DNA of 64,000 nucleotides, taken from Loripinus fragilis (lineage: Eukaryota > Mollusca > Bivalvia > Lucinida > Lucinidae). The stretch is taken from contig OZ026517.1 in the NCBI GenBank assembly GCA_964019695.1, positions 57,047,172-57,111,171 on the forward strand, given 5' to 3'. Both the position numbers and the translations under genes were made by a program. Of the stretch, positions 24,664 through 36,290 are shown in pieces. Below the pieces are notes generated by a model. The model ran no database searches. It saw only the letters and a list, made by a program, of their open reading frames with translations, and was not told where the DNA came from. Position 1 is the first letter of the stretch. Each line of letters opens with the position of its first letter.

Positions 24664-27549
24664 GATACATGTTTTAACTTTGTAAATAGAGCTGATGAGA
24701 AAAGTCAGTTTTTAAACCAATTAAAAGTTTTATATACCAATTGTGATAGCTTAACCCAGACAAAACAGTGTGAACTTCTAAATATTGTAGAAGAAGATAA
24801 ACCGGACATCATAGCACTAACTGAAATATACCCCAAACATGCTACCTTTGAAACAAGTGCTGCATTTTTTGCTATTGATAGCTATGATCTATTTTTAACC
24901 CCAGAAAGTGAGGGAAGAGGAATTGCTATATACACCAAGAGTGCGTTAAAAGCAACTCAACTTACAACAGAATCAAAAGCAAAAGAATTCCTATGGTGCC
25001 GAATAAAACTAAAGGATCAGAATGAAATAGTCTTTGGTTGCATTTATAGAAGCCCATCAAGTACGTCGGAAAATCTTCTGTATATAAATAGGATGTTAAA
25101 ATCTGTCACTGATCAGAGGTTCTCTCACATACTCATTGTCGGAGACTTTAACATGAAAGAGATTAACTGGTCTTTGTGTGAAAGTTCAGAGAACCAAGAA
25201 CACATATCATCTGTATTTCTTGAAGGAATCAAAGACTGTTTTCTATTCCAACACGTTAGAGAACCAACACGCTTTAGAGAAGGCCAAACACCAAACATAT
25301 TAGACCTAATTTTAACTAATGAGGAGAATATGGTAGAAAAAATAGACTATCTACCAAGTTTGGGGAAAAGTGATCATGTGGTGCTCAGTTTTAACTTTAA
25401 TTGTTTTATAGAAAAGGTGTCATCATCACAAAAAAAGTACAACTTTAACAAGGGAGATTATGAATCATGTGTTAGCTATCTTACCACAACAGATTGGTCT
25501 GTCATGCAGGATTTGAACTTAGTTGAATCATGGAAATACTTTGCAGAACTTATTGTAGATGTAACAGAAAAATTTGTGCCGGTGAGTAAAGTACAAAGTG
25601 ATGCACTAAAGCGTGAACCCTACCTGACACAGCAATGTAAAGACGCTATAAAGATAAAACACAGGAAATGGAAAAAGTTCAAATACTGTAAAACAGATGA
25701 AAATTACAGTGCATACAAAATAGAGAGAAATAAAGCTGTATCTGAATTAAGAAAATCCAAGTATTGTTATGAAAAAGATCTGGCAGCTAGAATAAAAACT
25801 GACAATAAGCTCTTTTGGAGCCAAAACGAAGACTAAATCGACCTTAGGTGCTCTAGAAAATCGGCAGGGAAACTTAACATCTGATGAAACAGAATGTGCC
25901 AATATTCTGAATGAGTATTTTGCTTCAGTGTTTGAAGTCGAAGAAGATGACCAGATACCTGAATTCGAGGAACGCAACTATGATTCAGCCCTAACGGACA
26001 TAGAAATAAATAAAGATCAAATCTCAAAAATCATTAACGCCTTAAAACCAAACAAATCACAGGGTCCCGATAGAATACACCCAAGAATCTTGAAAGAAAC
26101 CAATCAATGTATAACATCCCATTGGAAAAAATCTTCAGAAAATCATTAGAAGAATGCATCCTGCCAGACGACTGGAAATCCGCAAACGTCACAGCTATAC
26201 ATAAAAACGGTGATAGAAAAAAAGCAGAAAATTACCGCCCAATAAGCCTCACATCAGTAGCGGGTAAAGCAATGGAAAAAATTATTAGGGACAAATTGGT
26301 TAACCATATGGAGCGAAATAACCTATTCAATAAATCACAACATGGGTTTGTTTCTGGCAGATCTTGCACAACCCAGTTACTAGAATTCATGGAAGAAGCT
26401 ACTCAAGCACTAGACAGGGGAGAAGATGTGGATGTAATCTATCTGGACTTTGCAAAAGCCTTTGATAAGGTCCCCCATAAAAGGCTCTTAAAGAAACTAT
26501 CAGGATATGGTATCAAGGGCAAAGTTTACAATTGGATAAAGGAATTTCTGTCAAACCGCAAACAGCGTGTAGTTATCAACGGGATACAATCAGAATGGAG
26601 GAAAGTCACATCAGGAATCCCCCAAGGAAGTGTCCTGGGGCCAATACTTTTCCTCATATATATAAATGATATGCCAGAGGTCTTAAATTGCTGTATGAAA
26701 CTATTCGCAGATGATGCAAAGTTGTATTCACCAATCATAGAAGAAAATGACAGAATTAGGATGCAAGTTGGTTTAAAAAATGCTGAAGAATGGGCCAAAA
26801 TATGGAAAATGTTCTTCCATATCAAGAAATGTAAATACCTTCACATTGGAAAAAATCATCCAGACACACAATATATCATGTCAGAGGACCAAAACCCAAC
26901 AGAAGTAACGCATGTAACAAGTGAAAAGGATCTAGGCGTCATATTCGACGAAAAATTGATTTTTAGAGATCATATATCCAAAAAGGCTGCGATAGCAAAT
27001 AGGAATCTTGGACTGATATTTAGAAGTTTTACCTATATTGATAAGGTCATGTTTCTAAATTTGTATAAATCCCTGGTACGTCCACACTTGGAGTATGCAA
27101 CCTCAGTATGGTCACCGATGTTCAAAAAAGACAGTATCACACTGGAAAATGTACAGAGAAGGGCAACACGCTTGGTTAACTCACTCTCAGGTCGCACCTA
27201 TGAGGACAGATTAAAAACATTGGGACTTCCAACTCTTGAATATAGACGTTTAAGAGCTGATGTAATACAGGTTTATAAGATCCTCAACCAAATTGATCGA
27301 GTAGATATAGATAAGTTCTTCACCATGTCAGAACTGTCGACAAGAGGTAACAGCCTGAAAATCTTCAAACCTCGGTCACGACTTAAAGTGAGATCCAGTG
27401 TTTTTTCAAACCGTGTTGTTGATGTGTGGAATTCTCTACCAAACGCAGTTGTGACGGCACCTTCACTGAACACTTTCAAATCAAGGCTGAACAAACATTG
27501 GCACAGACATGAGCTCGAAATTCAATGCACAATGCTACATCCCGGGTGA
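24664..27549 (+). pseudogene. LINE ORF2: endonuclease plus reverse transcriptase, frameshifted
   Basis: The endonuclease domain begins at LKVLYTNCDSLTQTK and KPDIIALTEIYP, with later VGDFNMKEINW and SDHVVLSF. The frame opens after an in-frame TAG at 24661 and runs to a stop at 25834. A frameshift near 25815-25830 moves the sequence to the next frame (KTKSTLGALENRQGN). A second shift near 26104-26110 joins ILKETNQ to YNIPLEKIFRKSL in the frame of 26107-27549. The RT part shows GFVSGRSCTTQL, YLDFAKAFDKVPH, GIPQGSVLGP and the catalytic LFADDAKLYS. The C-terminus RRATRLVNSLSGRTYEDRLK...DVWNSLPNAVV is CR1/Jockey-like. The element should be immobile by itself. Described as broken; no repaired product is given. 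Confidence 0.9.
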
Positions 27550-27655
27550 AACAATGTTTTCAAATTTTGTGAGAAGATGTTCAAATGGGTCTTTAGAAGT
27601 TGCCTAGCAGCTTGGTACGACCTCGGTAATGGTGAGTTAATGGTGAGTTAATGTG

Positions 27656-28960
27656 ATTTTTCGTTTGGTGGTCTTTCATCTTCCTCATGCATCACACGCC
27701 TATAAAACTATTGGTTATGTAAGTAAGTGGTTTATTCACATAACTTAAGCATTTAAACAGCTCATCGTTGTTGTGACAAAATACATATATATATACAAAC
27801 ATATATGGAGATGACAGAAAGCGAATTGTTGTTCAGGTTAACGTTGTTGTTTTTTCTTGTTATTTTGTTTATTATTTGTATCTTTCATATCTGTTTTTTT
27901 CCTTTTTTACAATGCATCAAACGTTAAGTATTGCTTGCATTTCTTTTTAGAATACAAAAGGTACCCAACTTTTGGCAAGATTTACCTGATAAACAATTGA
28001 TACATATTGAAAGTACGTACATAGTAACCTTTTTCACAAGGAAAAAAAAAATTTCAATCCAGTTTACTTAAGGATTATCAATTACAGGCATTTTTTGTTA
28101 TTAAAAAAAAACAAGATATTTTCTCACCTCTCGCCCGTTTACATTGTGCGTGCCCAGGCGAACAGTCTCATCGAGCCCATACAATGGTATTTTCATTCAA
28201 AAGGTAGGTCTGTTATATTTTTCAATACACACTCACACGGTCAGCGTGGGAGCTTTGCATTGCACGTGATCCAGTGAATCAATCGACTCCGAAGACAACA
28301 CGGTTTTAATCATTTTGTTTATGACTTTGGATAAATCCTTTTGAGAGGTAACTTAAAGAGAGATTTTATTTTTTGTAGTACTATTAAATTGGAGTCTTTC
28401 CTACACAATAACCGTTTAGTACTGGAATTCATTATTTTGAATTTTTGTCACTCGAGAATGCGTCACCATTTACGGTTGTTTCGAGGTTTTATATACATGT
28501 ACTTATTAAAGCGGAAATTTTGTGATGCGTTTTATTTCGTAGGGGTGAAAAAATAGACTCGCCTTCTCAAAATGTAAACATGAACCAATGGGGGAATGCC
28601 TTTGAGTTCTCAGTGGTTATTCTGCTCTCGTAACATGTGATAGCTAACGCATTCTCTGGTGATAAAGTCTTCAAATCATGTAATTTCAACTATATGTATC
28701 CCGAAATGTAGAATTTCATTTTTGGTTATTCCAATATGGTCTATTGAACTTTTTTTCGTTTTGCTAGCGTCGCCCATAACCTTATACATCCGTATGTTGA
28801 ACGATTCACACAATTGTACAAGGTCATAGCCCGAAGGTAGCTCCCCTCCGTTAGTAGAAAGTGCCTTTTCCCTGAAATCGAAAGCGCAAGACATACCACA
28901 GGAAAAAAATATTGCGTCATTTAACAAGCAAGACAGGCAAAAATGTCTACACGACAGATC
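27656..28960. other. Non-coding, AT-rich
   Basis: No convincing gene on either strand; short frames show no motifs or repeats. Confidence 0.4.
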
Positions 28961-29370
28961 AAGTGTTCAACTAACTATGAGTACTAGCAGATTTCGTATT
29001 TCTCGGCCAAAAAATATGGTGTATGTATACATAAGAACCTCTCAGTTAGTAATCATGACTCGTGTTGTGGGTACTCAAGAACCGTCTCATTGAGAATGTT
29101 CTCTTGAACTCTCAAAACACATGTTAAATCGAAAATAAGCTAAAATGTCTTCTAAATTCTCATTACACTGCAGATCAAGTGATCTACTAGCCAAACAATT
29201 AATATACTATAAGTACTAGTAGATTTTGTATTTCTCGGCCAAAACATATGGTGGGTGTACTCATAAGAACCTCTCAGTGAGTTATCATGACTCGTGTTTT
29301 GGGTGCTCAAAAGAACCGTCTCATTGAGAATGTTCTCTTGAACTCTCAAAACACATGTTAAATCGAAAAT

Positions 29371-29832
29371 ATGTTAAAAGGTCTTCTAAATTCTCATTTT
29401 TGTGGTGAAAAAAATACAAAAAAGATTGAGAAAGTACAAGAAAGGGCCCTTCGATTTGTATATAGAGATTATGACTCTAGCTATGATTCGTTGCTTTTGA
29501 AATCTCAGTTACCTTCCTTAAAGGTCAGGCGTCTGTGGGCAATTGCATTAGAAGTATTTAAGATTTTAAACAATTTATCCCCAGTCTATTTAAATGATCT
29601 ATTAACTTTTTTTAAAAATCTTTTTTATTCTTTTAGGTATACACAGACTGTAGAAATCCCCCAGGTGAGAACAAGCAGATACGGCACTAGGTCTTTCCGC
29701 TCCACTGCTGCTAAGAGGTGGAACAACCTCCCACAACGTTTCAGAGACATTACAAGTTACAATGCTTTCAAAAACCAGGTTAATTCATGGAGCGGAAAGG
29801 CCTGTGTGTGTTCGTTTTGTTCAGACGTTTAA
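29371..29832 (+). pseudogene. LINE ORF2 C-terminal fragment
   Basis: The translation reads KIEKVQERALRFVYRDYDSS, then LPSLKVRRLWAIALEVFKIL, RTSRYGTRSFRSTAAKRWNN and LPQRFRDI. This is the conserved region after the RT domain of CR1/Jockey-type LINEs. Endonuclease and RT are absent, so it is a 5'-truncated dead copy. The true LINE sequence begins near 29399; upstream codons are tandem-repeat sequence. It differs from the LINE at 23-27 kb, so a second family is present. Confidence 0.85.
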
Positions 29833-30243
29833 ATTTTGCTTGTTTATGCTTGTTTTATGCTTTATGCTTTATGCTTGTTTTATGCTTCATTTTTATTTAT
29901 AATTACGCTTTGTTTTAACCTGCAGGTTTAAATGTAGCTGGTTCTACTAAAATATTTTATGGAAGACAATTCTATCGGTACTTTAGACTTGAAACACTGA
30001 TTCACAAGTACCGACTTGCGAATCATTTGTTTTAAGATTTAAAGTAGTTTAAAAGATGTGATAAAGTAAGTAAAATGTGCTGTTTTAAACATGCTCCTAT
30101 CTTAACTTATTATATATGTGTTGTGCTTGTATGTATGTAAACTTGTCTTAATTTGTAAGTCGGTAAATAGCTATTCATAGCTAATGTTATACTGTTTGTA
30201 TCTCCGACTATATAAATAAATTTTGTATTGTATTGTATTGTAT
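29399..30243 (+). mobile_element. 5'-truncated LINE insertion with (TTGTA)n tail
   Basis: It interrupts the 232-bp unit between AAATTCTCAT and TACACTGCAG. A short duplication TCATT is found at both borders, and the 3' end is (ATTGT)n. The uninterrupted sequence is visible at 29147-29172. Confidence 0.85.
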
Positions 30244-30430
30244 TGTCATTACACTGCAGATCAAGTGATCTACTAACCAAACAATTTCTCGGCCAAAAGA
30301 TGTGGTGTGTGTACTCATAAGGACGTCCCAGTGAGTAATCATGACTCGTGTTGTGGGTACTCAAAAGAACCGTCTCTTCAAGACTATTCTTCCGAACTCA
30401 CAAAACACATGTTAAAACAAGTGGGTTCGA

Positions 30431-31177
30431 AAACATCAACAGTTCTACGCTCAAAAATATGTTTATCCTAATACTGGATACATAGTTTACATAATTATTT
30501 AATTTTTCAATAATCGTTTGCTATCGCCATGACAGGCAATGGAGGCCCAGATGATACACGCATGTGCGCATCTGTCGTTATGTGAGAGATGTGATAGAGA
30601 TTTCATGCTGAAAAAATTACCTGCCATCAATGACGTCAAAACGTAGTCATGATTTGTTTAAACTTCTAATGTTAATTGGCGTGCCAATTCAACAGAGACT
30701 CAGTTTACAAAGATATCATAGGCTTACAATGTCTCTCATTGTATGGTTGATTAAACCCTTAAGTAACTGAGGGAAGGTGTGACGCATTAGCGAGATAATG
30801 GTGACGTTAGATTTTATCTTTCGGCCCGTGCACAGTAGTAGTGAAGATGTTTTATTCAAAATTATTTGTCTGAGTGTGTTGGAAGGCATCAAGCAGCTTT
30901 ATTTGTTAATGTGGTACAAAAATATCCGACTAGAAACACCGTTTAAGGGTGATAACGTAAAAGCATTCGTAAAAAACGTCAAATTGTGAAAACTTGGTCC
31001 TTTATTTCTCTGAGAAAGTTCAGAAAATTGTAGCATTTGCTATGCTTTTTTGGTTTTCAGTGACCAAACAATCGTTTGAAAATGGTTTCGGCTTCCCCCA
31101 ATGATCAGAAATACCAACGTTACCCGCTAGTCTTACAAGTAAACGTCACTTTAGCACGGCCGCTGCGTTTGGTAATT
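30431..31177. other. Non-coding spacer
   Basis: No gene or clear repeat seen. Confidence 0.35.
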
Positions 31178-31299
31178 ATACCCGCTTTTTTCTTTAGAAA
31201 AAAAGGGTATATTAATTTCGTGTCAAAGTCGGTCCGTCGTCCGTCTGTCCGTCTGTCTGTCTGTCTGTCCGTCTGTCCGTCCGTCCGTGCGTCCGTCCG

Positions 31300-31910
31300 T
31301 CACGTTTCTTGTAAATGTATCTCCTCCTAAACCGTTAGAGGTAGCAAATTCAAACTTTGTAGTTGAATAGGTCACATGATGTAGAGGGTACTGGGCAACA
31401 TTTCGTGTGACCTTGACCCCAAGGTCAAGGTCAAAGGTCAAATGTTGTATTTTCTTGTAAATGTATCTCCTCCTAAACTGTTAGACGTAGCAACTTCAAA
31501 CTTTGTAGCTGAATAGGTCACATAATGTAGAGGGCACTGGGCAACATTTTGTGTGACCTTGACCCCATGGTCAAGGTCAAAGGTCAAATATTGAAATTTC
31601 TTGTAAATCCATCTCCTCCTAAACCTTTTGACGTAGCAATTTCAAACTTTGTAGGTGAAAAGGTCACATGATGTAGTGATGTAGAGGGTACTGGGCAACA
31701 TTTTGTGTGACCTTGACCCAAAGGTCAAGGTCAAAGGTCAAATATTGAATTTTCTTGTAAATGTATCTCCTCCTAACTAGTTAGACTTTGCAACTTCAAA
31801 CTTTGTAGCTGGATGGGTCACATGATGTAGAGGGTACTGGGCAACATTTTGTGTGACCTTGACCCATAGGTCAAGGTCATATAGTGTATTTTTTGTAAAT
31901 GCTTCTTCTC
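31300..31910. repeat. About 147-bp tandem units with clustered AGGTCA half-sites
   Basis: Each unit contains GTGACCTTGACCC followed by AAGGTCAAGGTCAAAGGTCA. This holds AGGTCA half-sites as a tight pair, and as a spacing-1 direct repeat (AGGTCAAAGGTCA), plus an inverted TGACCT. These match nuclear-receptor DR1-type sites. Whether they bind anything is unknown. Confidence 0.85.
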
Positions 31911-31917
31911 CTTAACC

Positions 31918-32835
31918 CACAGTGTAGGACCGGAAGTGTACGGTATTTGTGCTTGTACATTCTTTTGAGATTGTACATCGACGGATAAGTTATTTGTGCA
32001 AGGCGGTCGCTTGGAAACGGTAAGCAGATTTGTAGTTTTTGTCAGTTTTGATTATTTTTCTGTGAAATAAAGTATCGGCATTGTTTGCGTAATGACTCGG
32101 GGACATTTCAGGTGCATGTACATGTTATTCAAAGTCACGGTTTCGCAACGAAAAGACTTTAATCATGTCAACATAAGAATTGTGAAAACATCTGACATAA
32201 AATAGACGCCGTTTTTGAGATGTTATCGAGTATCCTTTTGAAACTTTATATGTCAAGAACAAAAAACAGCAATAAAAATGAACGGCACTATCAAGTGTAT
32301 GTGAGTTTATTCTCACAATGAGGTAAAAATGCTAAGTAGGTCATCGGTTTCAATGCTAATTTTTGTAATTGCCGTTCAAATAACCGTACAAATATGGAAT
32401 TAAACAGTGCAAACAAAAACCCCTCCCATGACAGTTTTATTGTATGCATCGATAAACAAGCCTATAAACTAAGTTTACAGATTACTAAAAATGTGAAAAA
32501 TAGTGAAAAACTGAAATAAACAAATGTCTGGTTGAAGATATCGAGCTTGCAAAGACACTGAAACTCGGACGAAACCAGGTGATAGCGTGATTTTCGTTGT
32601 TTTGTGAAACTTTCGGATTTAATGAAAAAAATCGAATAGTGGAAATCGATAGCTCAGCCTGTGTAACCTAATTTCCATCCACCAGAATTCCACTTAGAAT
32701 GAAAGGCGTTTGAAAAAAGAGAAACTTCTTGTCAACCTACCCCTCGCTTCATTGCACAAATAACTTATCCGTCGATGTACAATCTCAAAAGAATGTACAA
32801 GCACAAATACCGTACACTTCCGGTCCTACACTGTG
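31918..32835. mobile_element. 918-bp MITE: 84-bp perfect TIRs, CACAGTG ends, 5-bp TSD
   Basis: TIRs 31918-32001 and 32752-32835 are identical over 84 bp, beginning CACAGTGTAGGACCGGAAGT. The 5-bp duplication TAACC lies at 31913-31917 and 32836-32840. The host unit is recovered when the element and one TAACC are removed (CTTAACCATTGG, compare the neighbouring CTAAACCGTTAG). An 8-bp duplication (hAT) does not fit. A 5-bp duplication with a CACxxTG end is the pattern of the Transib/RAG group. There is no transposase inside, so it is non-autonomous and young. Confidence 0.85.
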
Positions 32836-32959
32836 TAACCATTGGACATAGCAACTTCAAACTTGACAGATACATAGGTCATATTATGTTGAAGGTACTG
32901 AAATACATTTTGTGTGACCTTGACCCCAAGGTAAAGGTTATAGGTCAAAAAGCGGGTAT

Positions 32960-34460
32960 TTGCGATGGTGTACCATCGACTTCTGCTCTAGTTCTGTATT
33001 TTTTTTAAATGGAAAATCGTGTCAGATGATCGGCGCTTGTATCTTCATGACAGCAAATAAAACTAGAGCTTTGATGTGTATGGGCTCACTCATACAAAAC
33101 AATTGCTTTTATTGTGCATAGTATACTTTTTATTGTTTAAAAGGACCTCATCTTATTAAATAGACATATTGCATTCAATTTTCAATGCTAATTTATTCGG
33201 ATGCCATCTTAATTGATGTTTCAAGTGATAACACGACCAGGGGTAAGAGTTTTTGGTCATCATTTCAGGCCAGTCAATAAAATATAAGCTGCTTCAGCTT
33301 ATCTACTCTCCTTTTGCAGAGGTTAGCTAACTTCACGTCTCCATGCCCTTCACTATAGTGAAGAGTTTATTTTCTTGTCCTTTGGGATAATGGGTTTCAT
33401 TGTGGAAATTTTTAAACTATTAGAGGGTCACTGATGAGGCCTTAATGGCCGAAACTAGCTTGTCTGGCCCAGAAAATATGCACACTCTAGTTTCAGTTCT
33501 TTATTGCATTCTGATACCCATTTAAGAACATACTTAATATCGATTTCCACTGAGATTCCAGTCCCGTTGGTATAGAACGACCCTGATCAAACTAACGACT
33601 ATCAACCGATGACTAAAAAACAAACTAACTAACTAATTTTACATTAGCAGAAAATATGCATAGCTTTAAAAGCTACAGCAACATGTATACGCTATAATCT
33701 CTATAGGTCTCACAGTACTAATGCATTTTCCTATATAGTTTAATGCTCAAAATACACACGTTATTTCTACAGGACATCTCCTTGATCATTTATCAACACT
33801 CATTCCTGTTCAAAAACTCAAGAGAAACAAAATAAACAGTGAAAGCCCAGGTTTCGCCAGAATGATTTTCTAAAATATTTTAGAGTTTGTGGAGACCGTA
33901 CTTTTTTTTCAAATTTCCTGCCGCTCCGGCCCAAGAATACACTGACCTGGAAAAATACTTTTCCAAAAGTGGAAACAATGCAGAATTGACTGAAACTTAC
34001 AGGAGCTGTCTGGCTAAAGGAGAGCTTCTAGTATGTAAAATAAATCATGACCAGGTATCAGCAGAGCAAAAATTGGGGTTGACCAAAGTACGCCCGTATT
34101 TGTTTCTAATGCTCATAAATCCTATTGCACCCGCACTCACGGTGCCTAATCGTACAGTGATACCTATAGTATAGTGGTTAGCATACATGAATATTAGGCC
34201 ATGCCATAAACAGGTTAGAGTCTCATGATAGACAAGCGGTTCTCTCCGATTTGCCTTTTTATTTTGATATCAATTTCCCTATTTTACGTTTCAATATAAT
34301 ACAAATTAAGAACAATATTTCCTTTTAAAATTGTTACATCCACACTCTTTAGAGAAAAAAAAATGGATTTATTCTTTTCGGTCCTGTCCGTCCATCCATT
34401 CATCTGTCAATTGGTTTTCGTCATAGAAGCAACGCAAATTAATCCTTCATCTTTGGCCGA
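32960..34460. other. Mostly non-coding segment
   Basis: Apart from the weak exon candidate at 33887-34075, nothing is recognised. Confidence 0.35.
33887..34075 (+). CDS. Possible orphan exon, unknown protein
   Basis: The frame contains AAPAQEYTDLEKYFSKSG, then AELTETYRSCLAKGELLVCK and INHDQVSAEQKLG, with mixed codon use unlike its AT-rich surroundings. A TTTTAG just before 33884 and a GGG/GTTGAC near 34078 could be splice sites. The frame extends to 34174 but loses coding character. I do not recognise the family, and no neighbouring exon was found. It could be chance or an old pseudogene. Confidence 0.25.
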
Positions 34461-34469
34461 GGCTGTTTA

Positions 34470-35640
34470 TTTTTAGCACTTTGGTTGCCTCCTCTGGTGT
34501 GTAGATTCCAACGAACTATTCAGATTATGAATATGACCTACCCTGGAGTCAAAGTCCAAGATCATATAAACTAAAATCTGACTTACAGCTCGTAACGCGA
34601 ACTCCTCTTTTTTTTAGCAAGGATGTTCATATTTTTTATTTGTTTGGTTTGTGGTTTTATGTCCCAGTCAACAGCTATGATCATGTCGAGGCAGACACTT
34701 AAACTAACCACACTGTTTTTCTTGGGCAAGCTTGACTAAGCGGTTAACCAGTACTCTGTGCACATACTTTCGCTTGTAACTAACATCGGCCCATAGAAAA
34801 TATTTCTCAATCAGTCTAAAAGAAAGTTTGGGGCCTTGCCGGGATCAAACTCACGACCCATAGATCTGCAATCGGACACGCTAACGAATGTGCTACGGGG
34901 CCAATTGTTTCCTCTGGTGTGAAGACTACAACAGCTATCTTAGCATGCTCACATGACCTTGGAGTCAAAGGTCAAGGTCAAATATTTAAGATAAGTCAAA
35001 ATCTGCCTTACGGCTCGTATCGCTTTCGTTTTAATGGAGGGTGTCGTAATTATCATAATGGTTGTTTCGGTTTTTAGATGACAACAAAGGTTTCAGATAT
35101 CTGATATGACCTTAAGGCCAAGGTCGCATATACTTAAAACCTTTCTGTAACTCATGTATATTGTTTGACCGAGGGTGTTCATATTTGGCACAATGAATAC
35201 ATTTATGCATGTATATATATGCTGTGTAGAATTACACTAACCATCTTAGTTTATGCATTTGACCTTGAAGACAAAGGTCATTGGCAGATATACTTTAAAT
35301 CTGTCAAAATCTATCTTATGGCCCGTAACGAGCTCCTCTTTCATATTTTAATTGAAGGTGTTCATATTTAGCACAATGATTGATTCAAGTTGGTAGATTA
35401 CAACAAGGGTCTCGGAATACAGATACGATATTGAAGACAAAAATCACTTATATGATCTTAAAGTCCATGGTCAAGGTCAAATAAACTTTAAATCAGTTCA
35501 ACTCTTCTTTTGTTTGACATATGTTGTTTATATTTAGCACAATTATTGTTTTGATGTGTATATTACAACGAAGGTTACCAATCTGGCTATACTACCCTAG
35601 TGGCCCAGCCACAATCAGAAGCCAATTTTTGTTTCTTCAG
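34470..35640. repeat. Degenerate ~185-bp tandem repeat with GACCTTGA/AAGGTCA blocks
   Basis: Blocks (GGTGTTCATATTTxGCACAAT, TAGATxACAAC, ATATGACCTT, AAGGTCAAGGTC) recur roughly every 180-190 bp through 35640, strongly diverged. A SINE-A copy lies inside at 34640-34902. Confidence 0.65.
34640..34902 (-). mobile_element. SINE-A copy, diverged
   Basis: Colinear with 14817-15130: CAACAGCTATGATCATG, AAGCGGTTAACCAGTA, CATACTTTCGCTTGTAACT, and the tRNA-like head (minus strand B box GAGTTTGATCCC). No clear target duplication, so it is older than the other copies. Confidence 0.85.
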
Positions 35641-35965
35641 AGGTCAAATATAAAGGTCTTCCAATGCACTTTTTGCATGCATGTTCACGTTCTATATACT
35701 TTATATTGTCATACTTCAGTTGGCGTTAAAGAGTTAAGAAAGTACTAACTGGCACATTATGGTTTAAAGAGGATGTTGAAAGGAAAAAAGAAGGCGTCAT
35801 ACTATCAAAATATCAGTATTTATTTTCACTCAAGATAAATCCATAAACTCAAATGTTCTCATATATTTTGAAAGGCACAAAGTACGAAAAATGATGGTAT
35901 CAAAATAAGTGTTGTGATGTTCATTTTCATGTTTTCCTGGCCGGTAAAATTGCACTATTAATATT

Positions 35966-36290
35966 ATCATGGGAGTGAAATAACGCCATGCAATAAAATC
36001 GATAAACCACCAGTGGTTTACAGATTTACGGAACACGTTATGACGTCCGTTACAACGTTGCATACATAATGACGCAATTATAACGTTTTAACGCCAGAAA
36101 TGATATGTCAGCGTAATATTAATGTCATATGATAAATAGAATCTAACATTCGTGCTCTTGTTTTATTGAATTCATTAAACTCGTTGCGAAAAAGAGATAA
36201 AATGCTCTACAGGCCTCGCATTTTATCTCTTTTCCCCCGACTCGTTCAATAAAATCAATAAAACATGAGCCATCATGTAAGATCCTCTAT
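35966..36290 (+). repeat. Repeat family R1, copy 2, with 16-bp perfect hairpin
   Basis: Matches 664-975. A perfect hairpin AAAAGAGATAAAATGC (36190-36205) pairs with GCATTTTATCTCTTTT (36218-36233). The flanking TTATTGAA-ACTCGTTG blocks are also inverted. A second small palindrome, AAACCACCAGTGGTTT, lies near 36005. Confidence 0.75.

Larger units (their letters stand above)
21599..27655 (+). mobile_element. CR1/Jockey-group LINE (degenerate)
   Basis: Proposed extent: palindromic-array leader 21620-23340, ORF1 23374-24408, broken ORF2 to 27549, and a 3' end near 27655 marked by a short TAATGGTGAGT direct repeat instead of poly(A), as often seen in CR1-like elements. The 5' boundary is inferred from the poly(A) tract at 21564-21598. 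No target duplication was identified. Confidence 0.6.
28990..30430. repeat. 232-bp tandem repeat (three units), split by a LINE
   Basis: TTTCTCGGCCAAAA recurs at 28999, 29231 and 30286. Each unit continues with AATCATGACTCGTGTT, AACCGTCTC and CTCAAAACACATGTTAAA. The first two are exactly 232 bp apart; the third is displaced by the LINE insertion at 29399-30243. Confidence 0.88.
31178..32959. mobile_element. Pearl/Helentron-like tandem-repeat element (interrupted)
   Basis: The ends ATACCCGCTTTTT (31178-31190) and AAAAAGCGGGTAT (32947-32959) are a perfect 13-bp inverted repeat. After a TCCG/TCTG microsatellite (31232-31303) come four to five units of about 147 bp marked by CTTGTAAATGTATCTCCTCC (31308, 31455, 31601, 31757, 31892). 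The fifth unit is cut by the MITE at 31918-32835 and resumes at 32841. A microsatellite beside a tandem core is the layout of bivalve pearl elements, so the assignment rests on layout, not on a match. Confidence 0.65.

Noticed and set aside
31918..32835. hAT MITE (CAGTG ends)
   Set aside because: An 8-bp duplication fails (TTAACCCA against TGTAACCA), while 5 bp with CACAGTG ends is exact.
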